DNA of 64,000 nucleotides from Jacaranda mimosifolia (Eukaryota > Streptophyta > Magnoliopsida > Lamiales > Bignoniaceae), in the NCBI GenBank assembly GCA_018894105.1, contig CM032129.1, positions 15,123,968 to 15,187,967 on the forward strand. The letters are read 5' to 3'. The notes under the pieces were generated by a model. The model was not told the DNA's origin and searched no databases. It saw only the letters and a list, made by a program, of their open reading frames with translations. Shown piece by piece: positions 23,040 through 34,709 of this stretch. The first letter of the stretch is position 1; each line of letters opens with the position of its first letter. The position numbers and the translations under genes are program-made.

Positions 23040-24803
23040 AGGCCTAGCCAGATATTCACATTTAGTGACATTAACTTAATATTTTATAATATAATGATAC
23101 AAAAAGGTATTATGGTGATAGTTATAAAAGAATGTCACTATAATTTAATATTTGGTGGCATTTAATTATTAAATAACAAACAAAATAGTGATATTTAGTT
23201 AAAAATACCAAGATAAATGTATTTCCAAGGCATTTAGCTAGTGTCACTAATGTTTTTTAGAAAAAATGCCACTAATATGTAGTTATAGTGTCACTTGAAG
23301 AAAAATCTCATAAAATATTTAGTGGCACTAAGTTAGTGGCATTTATAGTGTACGACACGCAAAAATAAATTAGTGCTAGTTATAAAAAAAGTCACTTTAA
23401 TAAAATATTTAGTGACATTTGATTATTAAATAATATATAAAATAGCGGCATTTGATAAAAATGCCAACAAAAATATAATTTGAAGGCATTTAACTAGTGC
23501 CACTAATTTTCCTTAAAAACATGTCACTTATATTTATTTATGTGGCACTAACTTAGTGACATTCGATAGTGTAATGACCTATAAGAGTAATATGGTGATA
23601 ATTGTTGGAAAATGTCACTATAATACAATATTTAGTGGCATTTGATTAATAAGTAACAAAAAAATAGTAACATTTGATTGAAAATGCCAACATAAATACA
23701 TTTGCAAGACATTTAAGTAGTGCCACTACTTTTTATAAAAAAAAATGCTACTTATATTTATTTATGAAGTCATTTATAAAAAGTACTGTAAATTATTTAG
23801 TAGCACTTATTTAAAACTGTTTTACAATATAGTGTCACTTAGTAGTATTTAATTGATTAATAAATGTTGTAAAAACATAATTTTATTGAAATGACTAACA
23901 TAACTATATGTTAAAAGCATTTAACTAGCAATACTACTTTTTTCTGAAAGAAGGAGAAAAACATAACTCGTAATTTAGTTATGGTATAACATGAAATAAA
24001 TATCACACAAAAATAGATAAAGTATATATAGTTATTAATAATTGTAAAATATACAATTTCATATCTTATCATAATGCATTGATTAAATTAACTACTTAAA
24101 TATAATTTTAATGTATCAACTAAATTAATCATATTTTTCAAGAAGTATAAAAAACTAAGTTTTTGCCCATTTTTTCTCCTCGCCTATAAATTAGATTTTT
24201 TAATATTTCCTTTGAGTGGCATCTTAAATGACTTGATAGGCTCATAATATGGCTATTGGTGGTAGATTAAGATGCCACTCAAAGGAATCTTTTTTGCCAT
24301 TTAATTTAGCATGTTATTTAATTAATTCTTATGGCATGTTATTATGTCATCTAAAGGAATTTCTTGTGGCAATTTAACATCACTATATGCATTTTTTATG
24401 GCATGTTAGCATGTCATTTAAAATTATCTTTTTGACATTTTAACAAGTCATTTATTGTACTTTTTGTGGCGCATTATCTTGTCATTTAAAGGAATTTTGG
24501 TGGCGTTTTAATATGTTACTACATACATTTTTAGTGGCATATTAGCATGTCATTTAAAATTTTCTTTAACGGCAATTTGGCAGGTTATGTAATGCATTTT
24601 TTGGGACATTTTAATGTACCATCTAATACATTTTTCTTGCATTTTATTAATATCACAGTAGAGGTAAATTAATGATATTTATCCCTTTAATTACGCCGCT
24701 ACAAGTGACAGTTTTGAAAAATGTCATTAAATATAATATTGCCACTACAATACTATTTAAGTTGCATTTTCAAATGCCACTAAATGCAATTTTTCTTGTA
24801 GTG
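23040..24803. mobile_element. Non-autonomous CACTA-type element with many AGTGGCATTT repeats
   Basis: The right end is TTTTTCTTGTAGTG (24790-24803), the same terminal motif as the element at 4813-5606. Inside are dozens of copies of AGTGGCATTT / AAATGCCACTA in both orientations, spaced about 30-70 bp. They are mostly in one orientation on the left half and in the AGTGGCATGTTA form on the right half. The left terminus CACTACAAGAAA was not found near 22980-23060, so it is decayed or deleted. No coding sequence. Confidence 0.65.
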
Positions 24804-24909
24804 GGTGCTCGACGGATGATGTATAGATTAGAAGGTAAATGGGTTGTTACATATATATATAAGTATATTTATGTAACATGTTATACTAACATGTTTATTT
24901 GATTTATTT

Positions 24910-25605
24910 TATAGATATATATTTGTTGGGATCCCCAGTATGAGGGCCATAAATGGAGTACCTTTGATATAAAGAGGCTTCTCTTTTGCGAAATATGTAT
25001 AGTCAAGTTAGAAGAAGGATAAGAGGGTAAATTGGATAAGCTATGATTCCTGGGATGCCCTTTGTCGTTCTCGAGTATCCTTAAAATTTCAGAAGAAGTC
25101 CTCCCAGACAAGGAAAAATTAAGCGTCTGAGGTGGGAAGATCCGGGCTCCATAGTTTCTTGGACACATGCCAATACGCTCTAGTAAGTTTTTTCGACTTT
25201 CAGTATTTCACACAAGTAAATATCATTTATATATTAACTATTTGCAAAGTGTAAGATGGGGTTTGGGGAAGGGGTGCCCTTCCTACTTGGTGTTGATTTA
25301 TTATGTTTGATTTTTGTTATGTAATGGTTATTGCATATATGTTTTGTTCTTGAATTGATATATGTTTTGTTAGGCATGATCATAGCTAGTCCAATTTTAA
25401 GAGGAGGCTATATATGCTAAAAAAAAAATTATTGTGAAATGTAGTTATAATATTTAAATATTGCTTGTTTTAATTTATGTTGGCTCAAGAGTTATAAAGG
25501 CCTCATATATTAGAGGAGATATATGCTCATACCCACCAGAAAGAAAGTGGATAAGAGTTGGTTAGACGAGAAGATGAAAAATCTGCTGTAAGTTTCTATC
25601 CAATT
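24910..25605 (+). pseudogene. Plant Ptta/En/Spm-type transposase remnant (C-terminal part)
   Basis: Plus-strand translation with shifts reads WDPQYEGHKWSTFDIKRLL, then WISYDSWDALC, then FQKKSSQTRKN-stop-ASEVGRSG, i.e. the W-x-S-D-x-x-W ... K-x-x-S-x-x-x-K-N-R-A-S-E-x-G-G-S blocks of the plant transposase family carried by CACTA-related elements. A second segment at about 25540-25600 reads PTRKKVDKSWLDEKMKNLL, matching the T-H-x-K-K-D-x-S-x-V-D-E-x-S block that follows. Stops and frameshifts are present. The intervening ~300 bp may be an intron. Confidence 0.6.
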
Positions 25606-25669
25606 AGTTTTATTATTCACTTAATTCACGAGTCGTAACTTAGAGTTATTATATTTTTATATTGTATGA

Positions 25670-26345
25670 GAGTTTTTAGTAGGCATAGGCGCGGTCCTAG
25701 TGTGATGTCGACTCCAGTGGCCGAGCTTTGGCTGTAGGTTATCAGGAGCCGCAACGAGAAGGTGAGTGTATGGATTGTGATGAGAGTGAATTCGCTTATA
25801 ATTGGATCAGGTGATAGGTTGGGGAGGTTCGACCTCTCTGGTCGATCTGTGTATGTGATGGGGCTGAGTCCTGCAATCACAAGCAAACGTCAGGCTAGCC
25901 GAGGTGCCCTCGGCTAAAGCACTCCGACGCTCAAGTTAGTGCGGAGTCGACTAGATATAATGAGCAGTAGAGTGAGGGTTTTTTGTATATAGAATGTCAT
26001 ACCTTCAGTGAAGCTAGAGGGGAGGTATTTATAGCATTCTCCTGGTAGGGATTTGTCTGAGATGCCCTTTACATATAAGAAGGATCCTTGTCCTTGTATG
26101 AGGGTCGGTGACAGGGTCGACCCTACGATGAGTTGACGCACGGAGTAACAGGTAGCAGAGCGCCATGGTCGAAGGTCGACCAGCGAACCAGCCCGAGGCC
26201 TAGTCAAAAGCCCGTATAACAAGTCAATCTGAGGTCGGTGGCACAATTGGGCCCTAAGGATGAGATCAGCTTGTTGTGACGTCCTTGAGTCTGTCGTCTT
26301 TGGGTCAAGCCTATTGGGCTATCCCATATCATGAGTCCCCCCAAC
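25670..26345 (-). repeat. Gypsy-type LTR fragment
   Basis: Read on the minus strand it begins TGATATGGGATAGCCC right after a purine run TTGTTGGGGGGACTCA (plus 26334-26349). It has a CTATAAATACC TATA box (about 26028-26038) and continues through CTTGAGCGTCGGAGTGC (about 25919-25935), a phrase common near the end of plant gypsy LTRs. No internal coding region is seen on either side. The left boundary is uncertain. The GC-rich frames here are LTR sequence, not genes. Confidence 0.5.
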
Positions 26346-27767
26346 AAAGTCTAGCCTAGCCTAGCCTATTTCCATGCCTAATTGGGGTTGATGTGATAGG
26401 TAAAAGTTATGAAATGTAGTTTGGTTGTGAGTTTTTTTTTTTTTTTTTGTAGAAAAAACTTTTTAGGTGGTGATTGGTTGTGAGGTTTTTTATGAGAAAA
26501 AGTTGTGGAATAGTGATTGATTGTGAGGTTTTTCATGAGAAAAACTTGTGAGATAGTGACAAGATCATGTGACCAGAAGTATATATATATATATATATAT
26601 ATAGAATAAAGTGTAATCAATATTTATTGTAAACGTATTTTAATTTTTCTTCATGACTTCGTGTTTTAGATCGTCGAAAGTTGAGAATGAGATGGTTTTA
26701 TTTTGTATGAAAGTGAATATATATTTGAATTAGTTCAATTGAAAATAATTGTTATTTGATTTCACATGTTGATTAGTTGATTTCTTGTTGATTTGGCCAT
26801 TAAAACTTTGAAGGGAAAAAAAAAAAAAAGGTCTTCTTTACTAATTCTTTTCAGACCCATCGCAATATGTGAAAGAAAAGATACTTCAAAATGGAATGTA
26901 AATTTATAGAATTAAATAAAAGACTCAAAATGAATAACATTTAAAGTATAATTTTTAATTAATTCATTAGTCTTCAATTTAAATGAATGAGTCAACAATT
27001 AGCATTTATATATATATATATATATATCAACACAAGAAATTGTCAAGGGCAGCTCCATTAATATCTCTAATTAATAAAACCAGTTCAACCAATATGCATC
27101 TTCGTGCAATCAAGCAAGCACGCTGACAATTGAAAATTGAAATTGAGGAGAAGCAAATGCTGCCAAGTTTCTTATTATATATCAATTACAGAACTTCCTC
27201 TCTCTACATGATATATATTAGATGAAATCATAAAGGTGTGTGACTCTGTGTGTGTGTGTATTCTAGCTAGTCAAAGTTTATGAATTAAAAGAGAGTAATC
27301 AATTATTATAGAATTTGATCCAAGGAGCCAGTATACTTCCATAAAATTATTTTGTTTTCATTGTTTCATATATAATATAAAACGCTGCTTGTCCTTCATA
27401 GGAAAGTTTTAGAATTTTGACCAATTATTATTGTTAAGAAAATAGAACAATCATTCAATCTACGTCATGGGACAAAAGAGTAAGAGAAAATGTCCAAAAG
27501 AAGTGAAACGTAACATATTCATTCTCTCGCAGTAAATAGTGAGAAGATAGGGAATCTTGATACAAATTTCAACAAACTAATTAAAAATCTAGTAAATGGG
27601 AAAATTGTATTTTTCGTTCCAAAGTTTAATAGTGTGTATATTGTTGTCCTAAACTTATACCACTTAACACTTTTAGTCCAAATTTCCTAACTTTTTTAAC
27701 ACTTTTAGTCATCTGCATTAAAATTGACAAAAAAAAAAAAAAAAAAACCACAGTTTCTATAAATATT
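26346..27767. repeat. AT-rich spacer with 43-bp tandem duplication and TA microsatellites
   Basis: A 43-bp unit starting GTGATTGGTTGTGAGG occurs twice, at 26470-26512 and 26513-26555, with a third weaker copy before it. TA runs lie at about 26580-26603 and 27006-27028, poly-T at 26431-26449, and poly-A at about 27728-27747. No gene. Confidence 0.7.
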
Positions 27768-29448
27768 AGGATGAATTACATCCATATTCCCTGAGATTTT
27801 GCACAATTACCAAAAACTCTTATTGTTTTGAAAATTACATTTACCTCCTGAACTTTTCAAATAAAATGTAATGCTGATGGAAAGTATGAAATGACCAAAA
27901 TGCCCTTCCATTAAAAATTAAAAAAATTTGAAAAAACCAATAGAAATATCATAAGGTAGAAACACCCTTGGACATATTTATAATATTTTTGAATTTATGA
28001 GTGTTTATTTGATATATTTTTATCATCTTCAGTTTTTTGAAAATTTAAATTGATAACCTTAGATAATATATTTCTGTTAAATTTGAGTTACATATTTAAT
28101 AATGATAAAATAGTAAACATAGATAAAATAGTTCATCAAATTTCAAAAATAAATAAATAAAATAAGTAAAAATCAAAAATAAAGATTTAAATATATTATC
28201 TTATACAAAATAATTTTAATAATTTTAAGAGTGAATTACTTTAACAATTTAATTAATTCATTAATTTATTATTAAAAAAATAAATAAATTAATTAAAAAA
28301 TAAAAATGTAAATCATTATCTAACTATAATATAAAGGTGCATATATAAACATATATATGTAAATATACAATAAAAACATATATGTATACATATATATAAT
28401 ACTCCACCCACCACCACCCAACCCTCATCCCCACCCTTACCCCTATCTTGAGATGCTGCCCAGCCATTGCCAGATCACAGGCCCCTCGCTAGATGGCCAG
28501 GGGCTTATTGTGGCCTAGCTATGGCCAACAACTGGCTGCTCGCCTTGGTTGGGTCTTTGTTTTTATTGTTTAATAAATTTTAAAGAATAAATTCTTTAAA
28601 ATGAAAGAATAAATTTTAATACATTCTTTACTTATCTTTTTTTTAAAATTTTTGGTTATTTATTTTTTAATCAATAAATATATTTAAATAATTATTTTAA
28701 ATGATTGTTATTTAATATTATTATGTATGTAACTTTAAATGCTAATTTTATGTTTTAGTCTTAAAATATCAATTAAAAATAATTTTAAAGAATAAATTTT
28801 AATAAATTCTTTATTTATCTTTCTTTTTAATTTTTTATTTATTTATTTTTAATTAATTATATTAAATATTTTTTATTTAATATTATTAAGTATGTAATTT
28901 AAAATGATAATTAATTATGTTTTGGTCCTAAATATTTTGATGTTTTCTTCCCACAATTTTTGCCTTTTGCATCTCTCTTTTTTGTATTTCAATGCCTCCA
29001 ATTTACCAGATCTCCATGATGAAGCCATATTATTTTGGCAAAAAAATCAAAGAAACATATGCATGTATATATGGGCAATAGAATAAATAGCTATAAAATG
29101 GCTAGCCTAGATTCTTCTTTATTTTATTATATTTAAGACCTCAAACAAAAGAATAATAACAAATACATCCTTAATCAATTAAAAAATCTTATAATACCAC
29201 TCCTGAGAGTATTTTTGTCAATCACAAAAAGTCAAACCTGGTAAGAACTGAGTTCAGTTACATAAGGGCATTTTTGGTATTTCATCCATATTTTTTAACA
29301 GCAGCAGAGAAAAACCCTAAAGATGACTAACAGTTGGGTGAAATGTTGGGCGGCGACAAAGTTCAAGGAGGTAAATGTAATTTTCAAAATCATAAGGGTT
29401 GTTTAGTAATTATGCCAAACCTCAGGGGATATGGATGTAATTCATCCT
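27768..29448. mobile_element. Mutator-like non-autonomous element with long inverted ends, 1.68 kb
   Basis: The left ~145 bp and the right ~185 bp are inverted copies: AGGATGAATTACATCC at the left edge, GGATGTAATTCATCCT at the right, then matching blocks through TTGAAAATTACATTTACCTCC and CCAAAAATGCCCTT-like sequence. A direct repeat AAATATT flanks both sides (27761-27767 and 29449-29455). Long inverted ends with little internal coding fit Mutator-like MITEs, although 7 bp is shorter than the usual 9-bp duplication. A GC-rich patch sits at about 28405-28560. Confidence 0.75.
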
Positions 29449-29455
29449 AAATATT

Positions 29456-30540
29456 AATATTTTTAACATTATTATTTGGATTAGTTAAATAGAACCTCCT
29501 AAGGTTTGGCTCATTTATAAATAAAGCCAAAGAACTTATACTATCCTCTAATATTTCGATTTGTTTAACATTTTTGAATAACTGGTAGTTTCCATTGATA
29601 AGTTTACGGACGCCATTCAAAATTTTATGTGAAAATCCAAAAATATTCTCAAACAACAGTTTTGATTATTTTTTAGACAAAATACCCTTGAACCTATTTG
29701 TAATATTTCTCATACCAAGGGATGTAGTTTTAATATTTTTAAAATTGCACTTAATATATTTAAATATATACTAATAAAGTTTCTTAAATATTGAATAATC
29801 TTTAATTGAAGTTGAATTAAAAATATAAAAGTTTAAAATTATAAACATATCTAAAGTAATTCAATCAAATTTAATTAAACTTATTTGTTAATTAAAAAAT
29901 AAAATATCTAAAAATTACAAAAATTAAATTTAAAATTAAGTCCATCATTAAATAATATAATTTTATAATTTTAAATTACATACTTAATAATTTTAAAAAT
30001 AAAAATAAAAACAAAACCTTAAACTATCATCCTAACAATGTAATTTAATTTTAAATAAGTAGTTTAATAATTTTAATCATTTTAGTATAACTATGATCAT
30101 TTCATATAAATTTAAATCATTTTGGACAATATAAATAAATAGTTGAAGTTAAATAAATAAGTAAAATAATAATTATTTTTAATAATATTAAATTAATACT
30201 TCACAATATATAGAAATACAATTATATTTAAAATAATTTGATTAAATATAAATTAATTAAAAAATAAATAAGTAAAAAATTCAAAAAAAATAAAAAAAGG
30301 GAAAAAAAAACTTATATTTCTTCTCGACACCCAAGCCAAAATACCCTCCCCAAGCCTGTGCCAGCCAGGCCCTGCCCCACTAGTGAATAGGCGAGCTAGC
30401 CATGGCCAAGCGGTCAAATCTGGAGCCTGGCCACGGTTGGCCCCGGGCTCAATAGTCATTGGCCATGGTTGGCTCCTTGACCTAGGGGCCATAGGCCATG
30501 CTAGGTGCCCGACCGATAGTTGGATTCGGATTGGGGTAGG
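29456..30540. other. Probable part of a second Mutator-like element with GC-rich patch
   Basis: 29476-29700 (GAACCTCCTAAGGTTTGGCTC ... AAATACCCTTGAACC) reads like the inverted end of a Mutator-like MITE related in style to the neighbour. No matching opposite end was found. 30310-30540 is a GC-rich patch with repeated TGGCCATGG/CCATGGCC palindromes, like the one at 28405-28560. The minus-strand frames here are not gene-like. Confidence 0.4.
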
Positions 30541-32306
30541 GCGGGGCTAATATGTATATATGTATGTATATATATAATACACATGTATGTTGCTATATAT
30601 GTATAATAAGCGCGAATATATATGTTCGGCTTAAGCGGTTGGCTAGTTTTCCATTTTTTTGGGGTTTGTGGTGTTAAGGCGATAGCGTTTTTGACATGCA
30701 TTGATTTCACTGTTGGTTCTTTATGCTATGGAATCTATACATGGTTTTATTTTTTTTCTTGTATTGGTTGTGGGTCCAATATAATTGGTTAAAAGAAATT
30801 TTGTCGTTTTTCTTATTATTTTTTGGTTACACAATATTCAAACGTTGTTGTTTTGAAGTTTGTGGCTTTGATTATTTACTCTTTTAGCTTCAAATAATGT
30901 ATGGAGTTTTTAATTTTTGTATGTTAGTGGTGGATCCCATAGAAATGGGCAGAAGAAATTGGTTGGTTTGATTTATGGATTGCGGTTTCTAACTGACGTG
31001 ATTTGATAAAAAAAATTTCCTTCTTTTTTTAGTTTTTTCTATTGAAAAATGACGTCGTTTTGGTTATTCTATTGTTGTGCTTGTACTTTGTTCATTTATG
31101 CATTGTACATTTTTATGTGCTTTGCGTGTATATGTTGTGGGTTCTAGTTAGGTATTAAGGTTGTTTTGGTGTTGCGCATATGGGGTTTGGCTTTTTTAAA
31201 TTTGGTTTCTCCCTAGGCTTCTTTTTTTAATCTTTTTATTTTTTTGGGCCTCTATTTTTTATAAATATTTTTAGATGTTTTTATTGATTTCATTTTTGGG
31301 TGCTAAAGTTGGGCTTTATCTTTGCTGTTTTTTTTGGTTGTTGTGTTTTATCATTGATTTTTTTAAAATATTTTGTATTTTATTTTTCTTTTTAGGTAGT
31401 CAAATGTGTTTCGTTTTTTGTTATGTGTATGCTATCAATTTGAGTTGGCTTGTATGATTATAATAGTATTTTGCTTCAAGGGTTTTTCCATTAGAGAGAG
31501 AAAATCTTCTTTCCTGTGGAGTTTCTGGCAAAAGAAAAAGGAAAATGGATGCGCACTCTATTGAAAGATCTTGATCATCACATCAAGAGGTATAGTTTTC
31601 ACAAACTTCTGGCTACAGGATAAGTTTTCTTTTTCTTGCATTATTTTTTTATTAACTTTATATTATTTATCATATAATATTACAATGGCTTTGATTTTGT
31701 TAAATATCTCTTTACTGTGGTTTATGTTTTATTTCTTCTAAATAATTGTATGTATTAGTGGTTGAGAGTGATGATTGTGGGTTGGGTTGGGTTGGGTAAT
31801 CTCATTGGCTGCTTTCTATGAGGTGTTTATATTCACTTGTGAAAAAAAAAAAAAAAATGTTAGAGTTTTTACCCTCTTTTTCTTCTACTCTTAGAGGTTC
31901 ATGTTTTGAGTTATTTATTTGATTATATGTCAATCTTGTTTTTTATGTCTTTTTAGTTTTCGTAGAGGTTGTTGAATTTTGTTATTTGAGTTGGTATTAT
32001 CTTTCTTTATGGGATTTTGGTATTTTGCAAGCTTTTGTCTTTTTGCTGAGTTACGTTTGGGTTTCTTTTGGTTTGTGTTGGGGTAGTGTTCTGAGCTTTT
32101 TCGGGGGGTTTATGGTGTTTGGTTAGGGCTTCTTTTTTGGTATATAAGTTTTTTCTAGTTTAGGATTTTGCCAGGAATATTGTATTTTGAGTTTCCAATG
32201 TGGGTATTTTTTCAGGGTTATTAGTATCTTCTAGATGTGCATATTTTTTTAGGGTTATTAATATCTTCTAGCGTTTTATATTTTTGTTAGGGTTTTTTAG
32301 ACTCAA

Positions 32307-33316
32307 CTAGATGATGGAAAACTTCTTTGATCGTGATTGGATTTTGAATTTTGTTGTAATGTTATGTGTTTGCTATAAAAACATTGTTTATTCAGTGGAT
32401 TTTACTACTTTTTAGTTAATATAAGTATTTTTCCCTTGGTTTGTAAGTCCTTTGGTGGTGGATTTTAAGGATCTGTTGTTTAGTTGCGTTGTTAGTTATT
32501 GATAAGTATTTTATTTTCATTTATAGTTTGTTTCTTAGATTTATCATTACTTTTTAATGAGTTCATTTAATTATGGATAGGTTTTTATATAATCTTCCAT
32601 TTTTTTGAGTTTTTGGTGCATTCTTCTAGTACATTTCTGAGCTAGATGATGGAAAACCTTTTTGATGGTGTTCTGGATTTTGGCTTTTATTATAGTGTTA
32701 TCTGTATGATATAAAAACATTGTTCATTTGGTAGATTTACTGCTTTTTAGTTAATATAAGTATTTTCCCCCTAATTTTGTAGAAGTTCTAGTGGTGGATT
32801 TTAAGGATCTATTTTTTGGTTGCTTTGTTAGTTATTGGTAAGAATTTTGTTTTCATTTACGGTTTATATGTTATCTTTGTTTTTACTCTTTAATGTAGTT
32901 GATTTAATTATAGATAGGTTTCTATATACTCTGCCAATTTTTTGGTTTTTGATGCATTTTCTCCAGTAGATTTCAGAGCTAAATGATGAAAACCTTTTGT
33001 ATAGTGATTTTCATTTTGCCTTTTGTTGTAGTGTTATGTGTATTTATGACATAAAACATTGTTTTATATGGTGGATCTTACTACTTTTTAGTCATTATAA
33101 GTATTTTTTCCCCTAATTTGTAGGCAATCTAGTGGAGGATTTTAAGGATATGTTGTTTGGTTGCTTTGTTGGTTATTGGTAAGTATTTCGTTTTCATTTA
33201 TAGTTCGTGTGTTATATTTGTTTTTATTTTTTTAATGTTGTTGATTTAATTATGGATAGGTTTTTATATGCTTTTTCAATTTTTCAACTTTTGATGCATT
33301 TCTCCAAGAGATGTTT
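32307..33316 (+). repeat. Three tandem copies of a ~336-bp unit
   Basis: Units begin at 32307, 32642 and 32979 with CTAGATGATGGAAAAC-like sequence. They share AAAACATTG, TTTTTAGTTAATATAAG, GGATTTTAAGGAT and TTAATTATGGATAGG blocks in the same order, at similar spacing. A partial fourth unit follows to about 33320. Just before the array (32211-32300) a ~45-bp motif (AGGGTTATTAGTATCTTCTAG) is also repeated. Confidence 0.85.
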
Positions 33317-33427
33317 TAAATTATTTTGTTTATATTTTTTTACCTGTTCTTCTTTCTTATTGATTATGCTGCTACTTTCTACTTTGTTTTACAGTTTTGC
33401 TCATCGGTTTAAGAATTGGAGAAAGGT

Positions 33428-34074
33428 TAGGTAAAGCATTTTGTATCAATCCTACCTGATCTAGTTGGGGTGGGTAGAAAACCCACCTCGCGAGCAGTGT
33501 GTACCAAGTTTATACATTAATACCTACGGGTTGGGTTGGGTTCAAGTTTATGGTAAACCCACGACACCACTACCTAAAATATTTATCTATATTTTATTTA
33601 TATATTTTGTAAATTTTAACAAAAATATATGTGTTCATATAATCTTAAACATAATTCTTTTAGCCTCATAACTTGGTACCTAGTAGTATTCATCCCTTTT
33701 CTCACAGCCTAGTATGTAGTCTGTAGATATTTAATTTTTTTATTGTTTAATTTAGCTAAATTAATTTGTATTATTGTGCAACTTTGACCTGAATTAAGTT
33801 TTTCATGTTAATTTCATTTTTTTAAAAATGCATCTTTTAAAAGTAAATTATCATATAGTATTTTATTAATTAAATAGTACATAATGTTCAATAAAATTTA
33901 TAATTAGGTGCGGGTACGATCAAATAGGGTTTGGGTTCTACATACACATCACAGGAAGGGTGCAAGTTTTTTACTCCTAAAACCCATGAAGTGGGTAGGG
34001 ACAGGTTGGGAGACTATAGAATATTTGTAGGGCGGGTTCGGGTTGAGTGAAAACCCGCCCCGTTGCCATCCCTA
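33428..34074. mobile_element. hAT-type MITE with exact 8-bp TSD, left end eroded
   Basis: The right end is CCCGCCCCGTTGCCATCCCTA, the same family end as the element at 43393-43907. It is flanked by an exact 8-bp direct repeat AGAAAGGT (33420-33427 and 34075-34082). The left terminus keeps only TAGG of the expected TAGGGATGGCAACGGG. Interior GGGTTGGGTTGGG-type sequence and GC-rich subterminal parts agree with the family. No coding capacity. Confidence 0.82.
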
Positions 34075-34709
34075 AGAAAGGTAAGTTTTGTTGGTTTGCT
34101 TATTATTCATTTTATATAATTGAACAGGGTGTAGTGTATATTGAATAAATTTTTTATTTTTATTTATAACTTGTGTGCTGTACTTTTTTGTTTTGTTTTG
34201 TTATTTAGTTTTGTAGATTGAGTAATTTCTTTTCTCTTTTTGCTAAATCTAAAGCTTGTGTGTTTAAAATTTTTTTTATATGTTTCTTTGTCTATTAATA
34301 ATCATGTTATTGCTGTTTTTATACCTTGTATTATAGTGTTATTCGTTGGTAGAATAATTGGAGAAGGAATCCATCTTTTGTCTTGCTTTCAAATACTAGG
34401 TGAGTTTTGTTTCCTGATTATTATTCTTTCTTTTTTATTATTTTTTTATTATTGTCAACTATTTATTAGTTTTCTTTGTTGTTATTTATTTTATTTTTTT
34501 TAGTGTTACTATATGTAGAGCTTATGTGGTTTTGTATATTTCTATTGCTTTCTTTGATGATTCTCATTTATTTATTTTTTTGTTATTTTTGTTGTCATAT
34601 TGTTGTTTGTTAGTAATTTATGTTGTTTGTTAGTTGGCCTGTGATGTTTGTATTTTTAGTTTGATTTTTTTATATTATTCAATCACTGCAAAAGATACTG
34701 CTTGTTAGA

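Larger units (their letters stand above)
30541..34709 (+). other. T-rich, A-poor stretch with exon-like islands, upstream of Helitron Rep gene
   Basis: For about 4 kb the plus strand is strongly T-rich and low in A and C, as plant introns and 5' leaders are. Several islands lie between good acceptor and donor sites: 31490-31610 (open frame with FLAKEKGKWMRTLLKDLDHH), 32783-32837, 33124-33178, 33395-33425, and 34337-34399 (TATAG before, GTGAGT after). This looks like the transcribed, intron-rich 5' part of the Helitron gene that follows, or an unrelated gene fragment. No domain was recognised. The plus-strand frames in it are T-rich chance frames. Confidence 0.4.

Noticed and set aside
25626..26246. 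Two GC-richer minus-strand frames of 86 and 110 codons
   Set aside because: They fall inside a gypsy-type LTR with TATA box and polypurine tract, not in a gene.
30253..30492. Trp/Pro-rich 79-codon minus-strand frame
   Set aside because: Reading of the GC-rich palindromic patch; its end is low-complexity Phe.
31275..31457. Apparent transmembrane protein, 60 codons (also 33207-33434 and 34240-34503)
   Set aside because: All lie in the T-rich block, where any frame looks hydrophobic. No start context or conservation.
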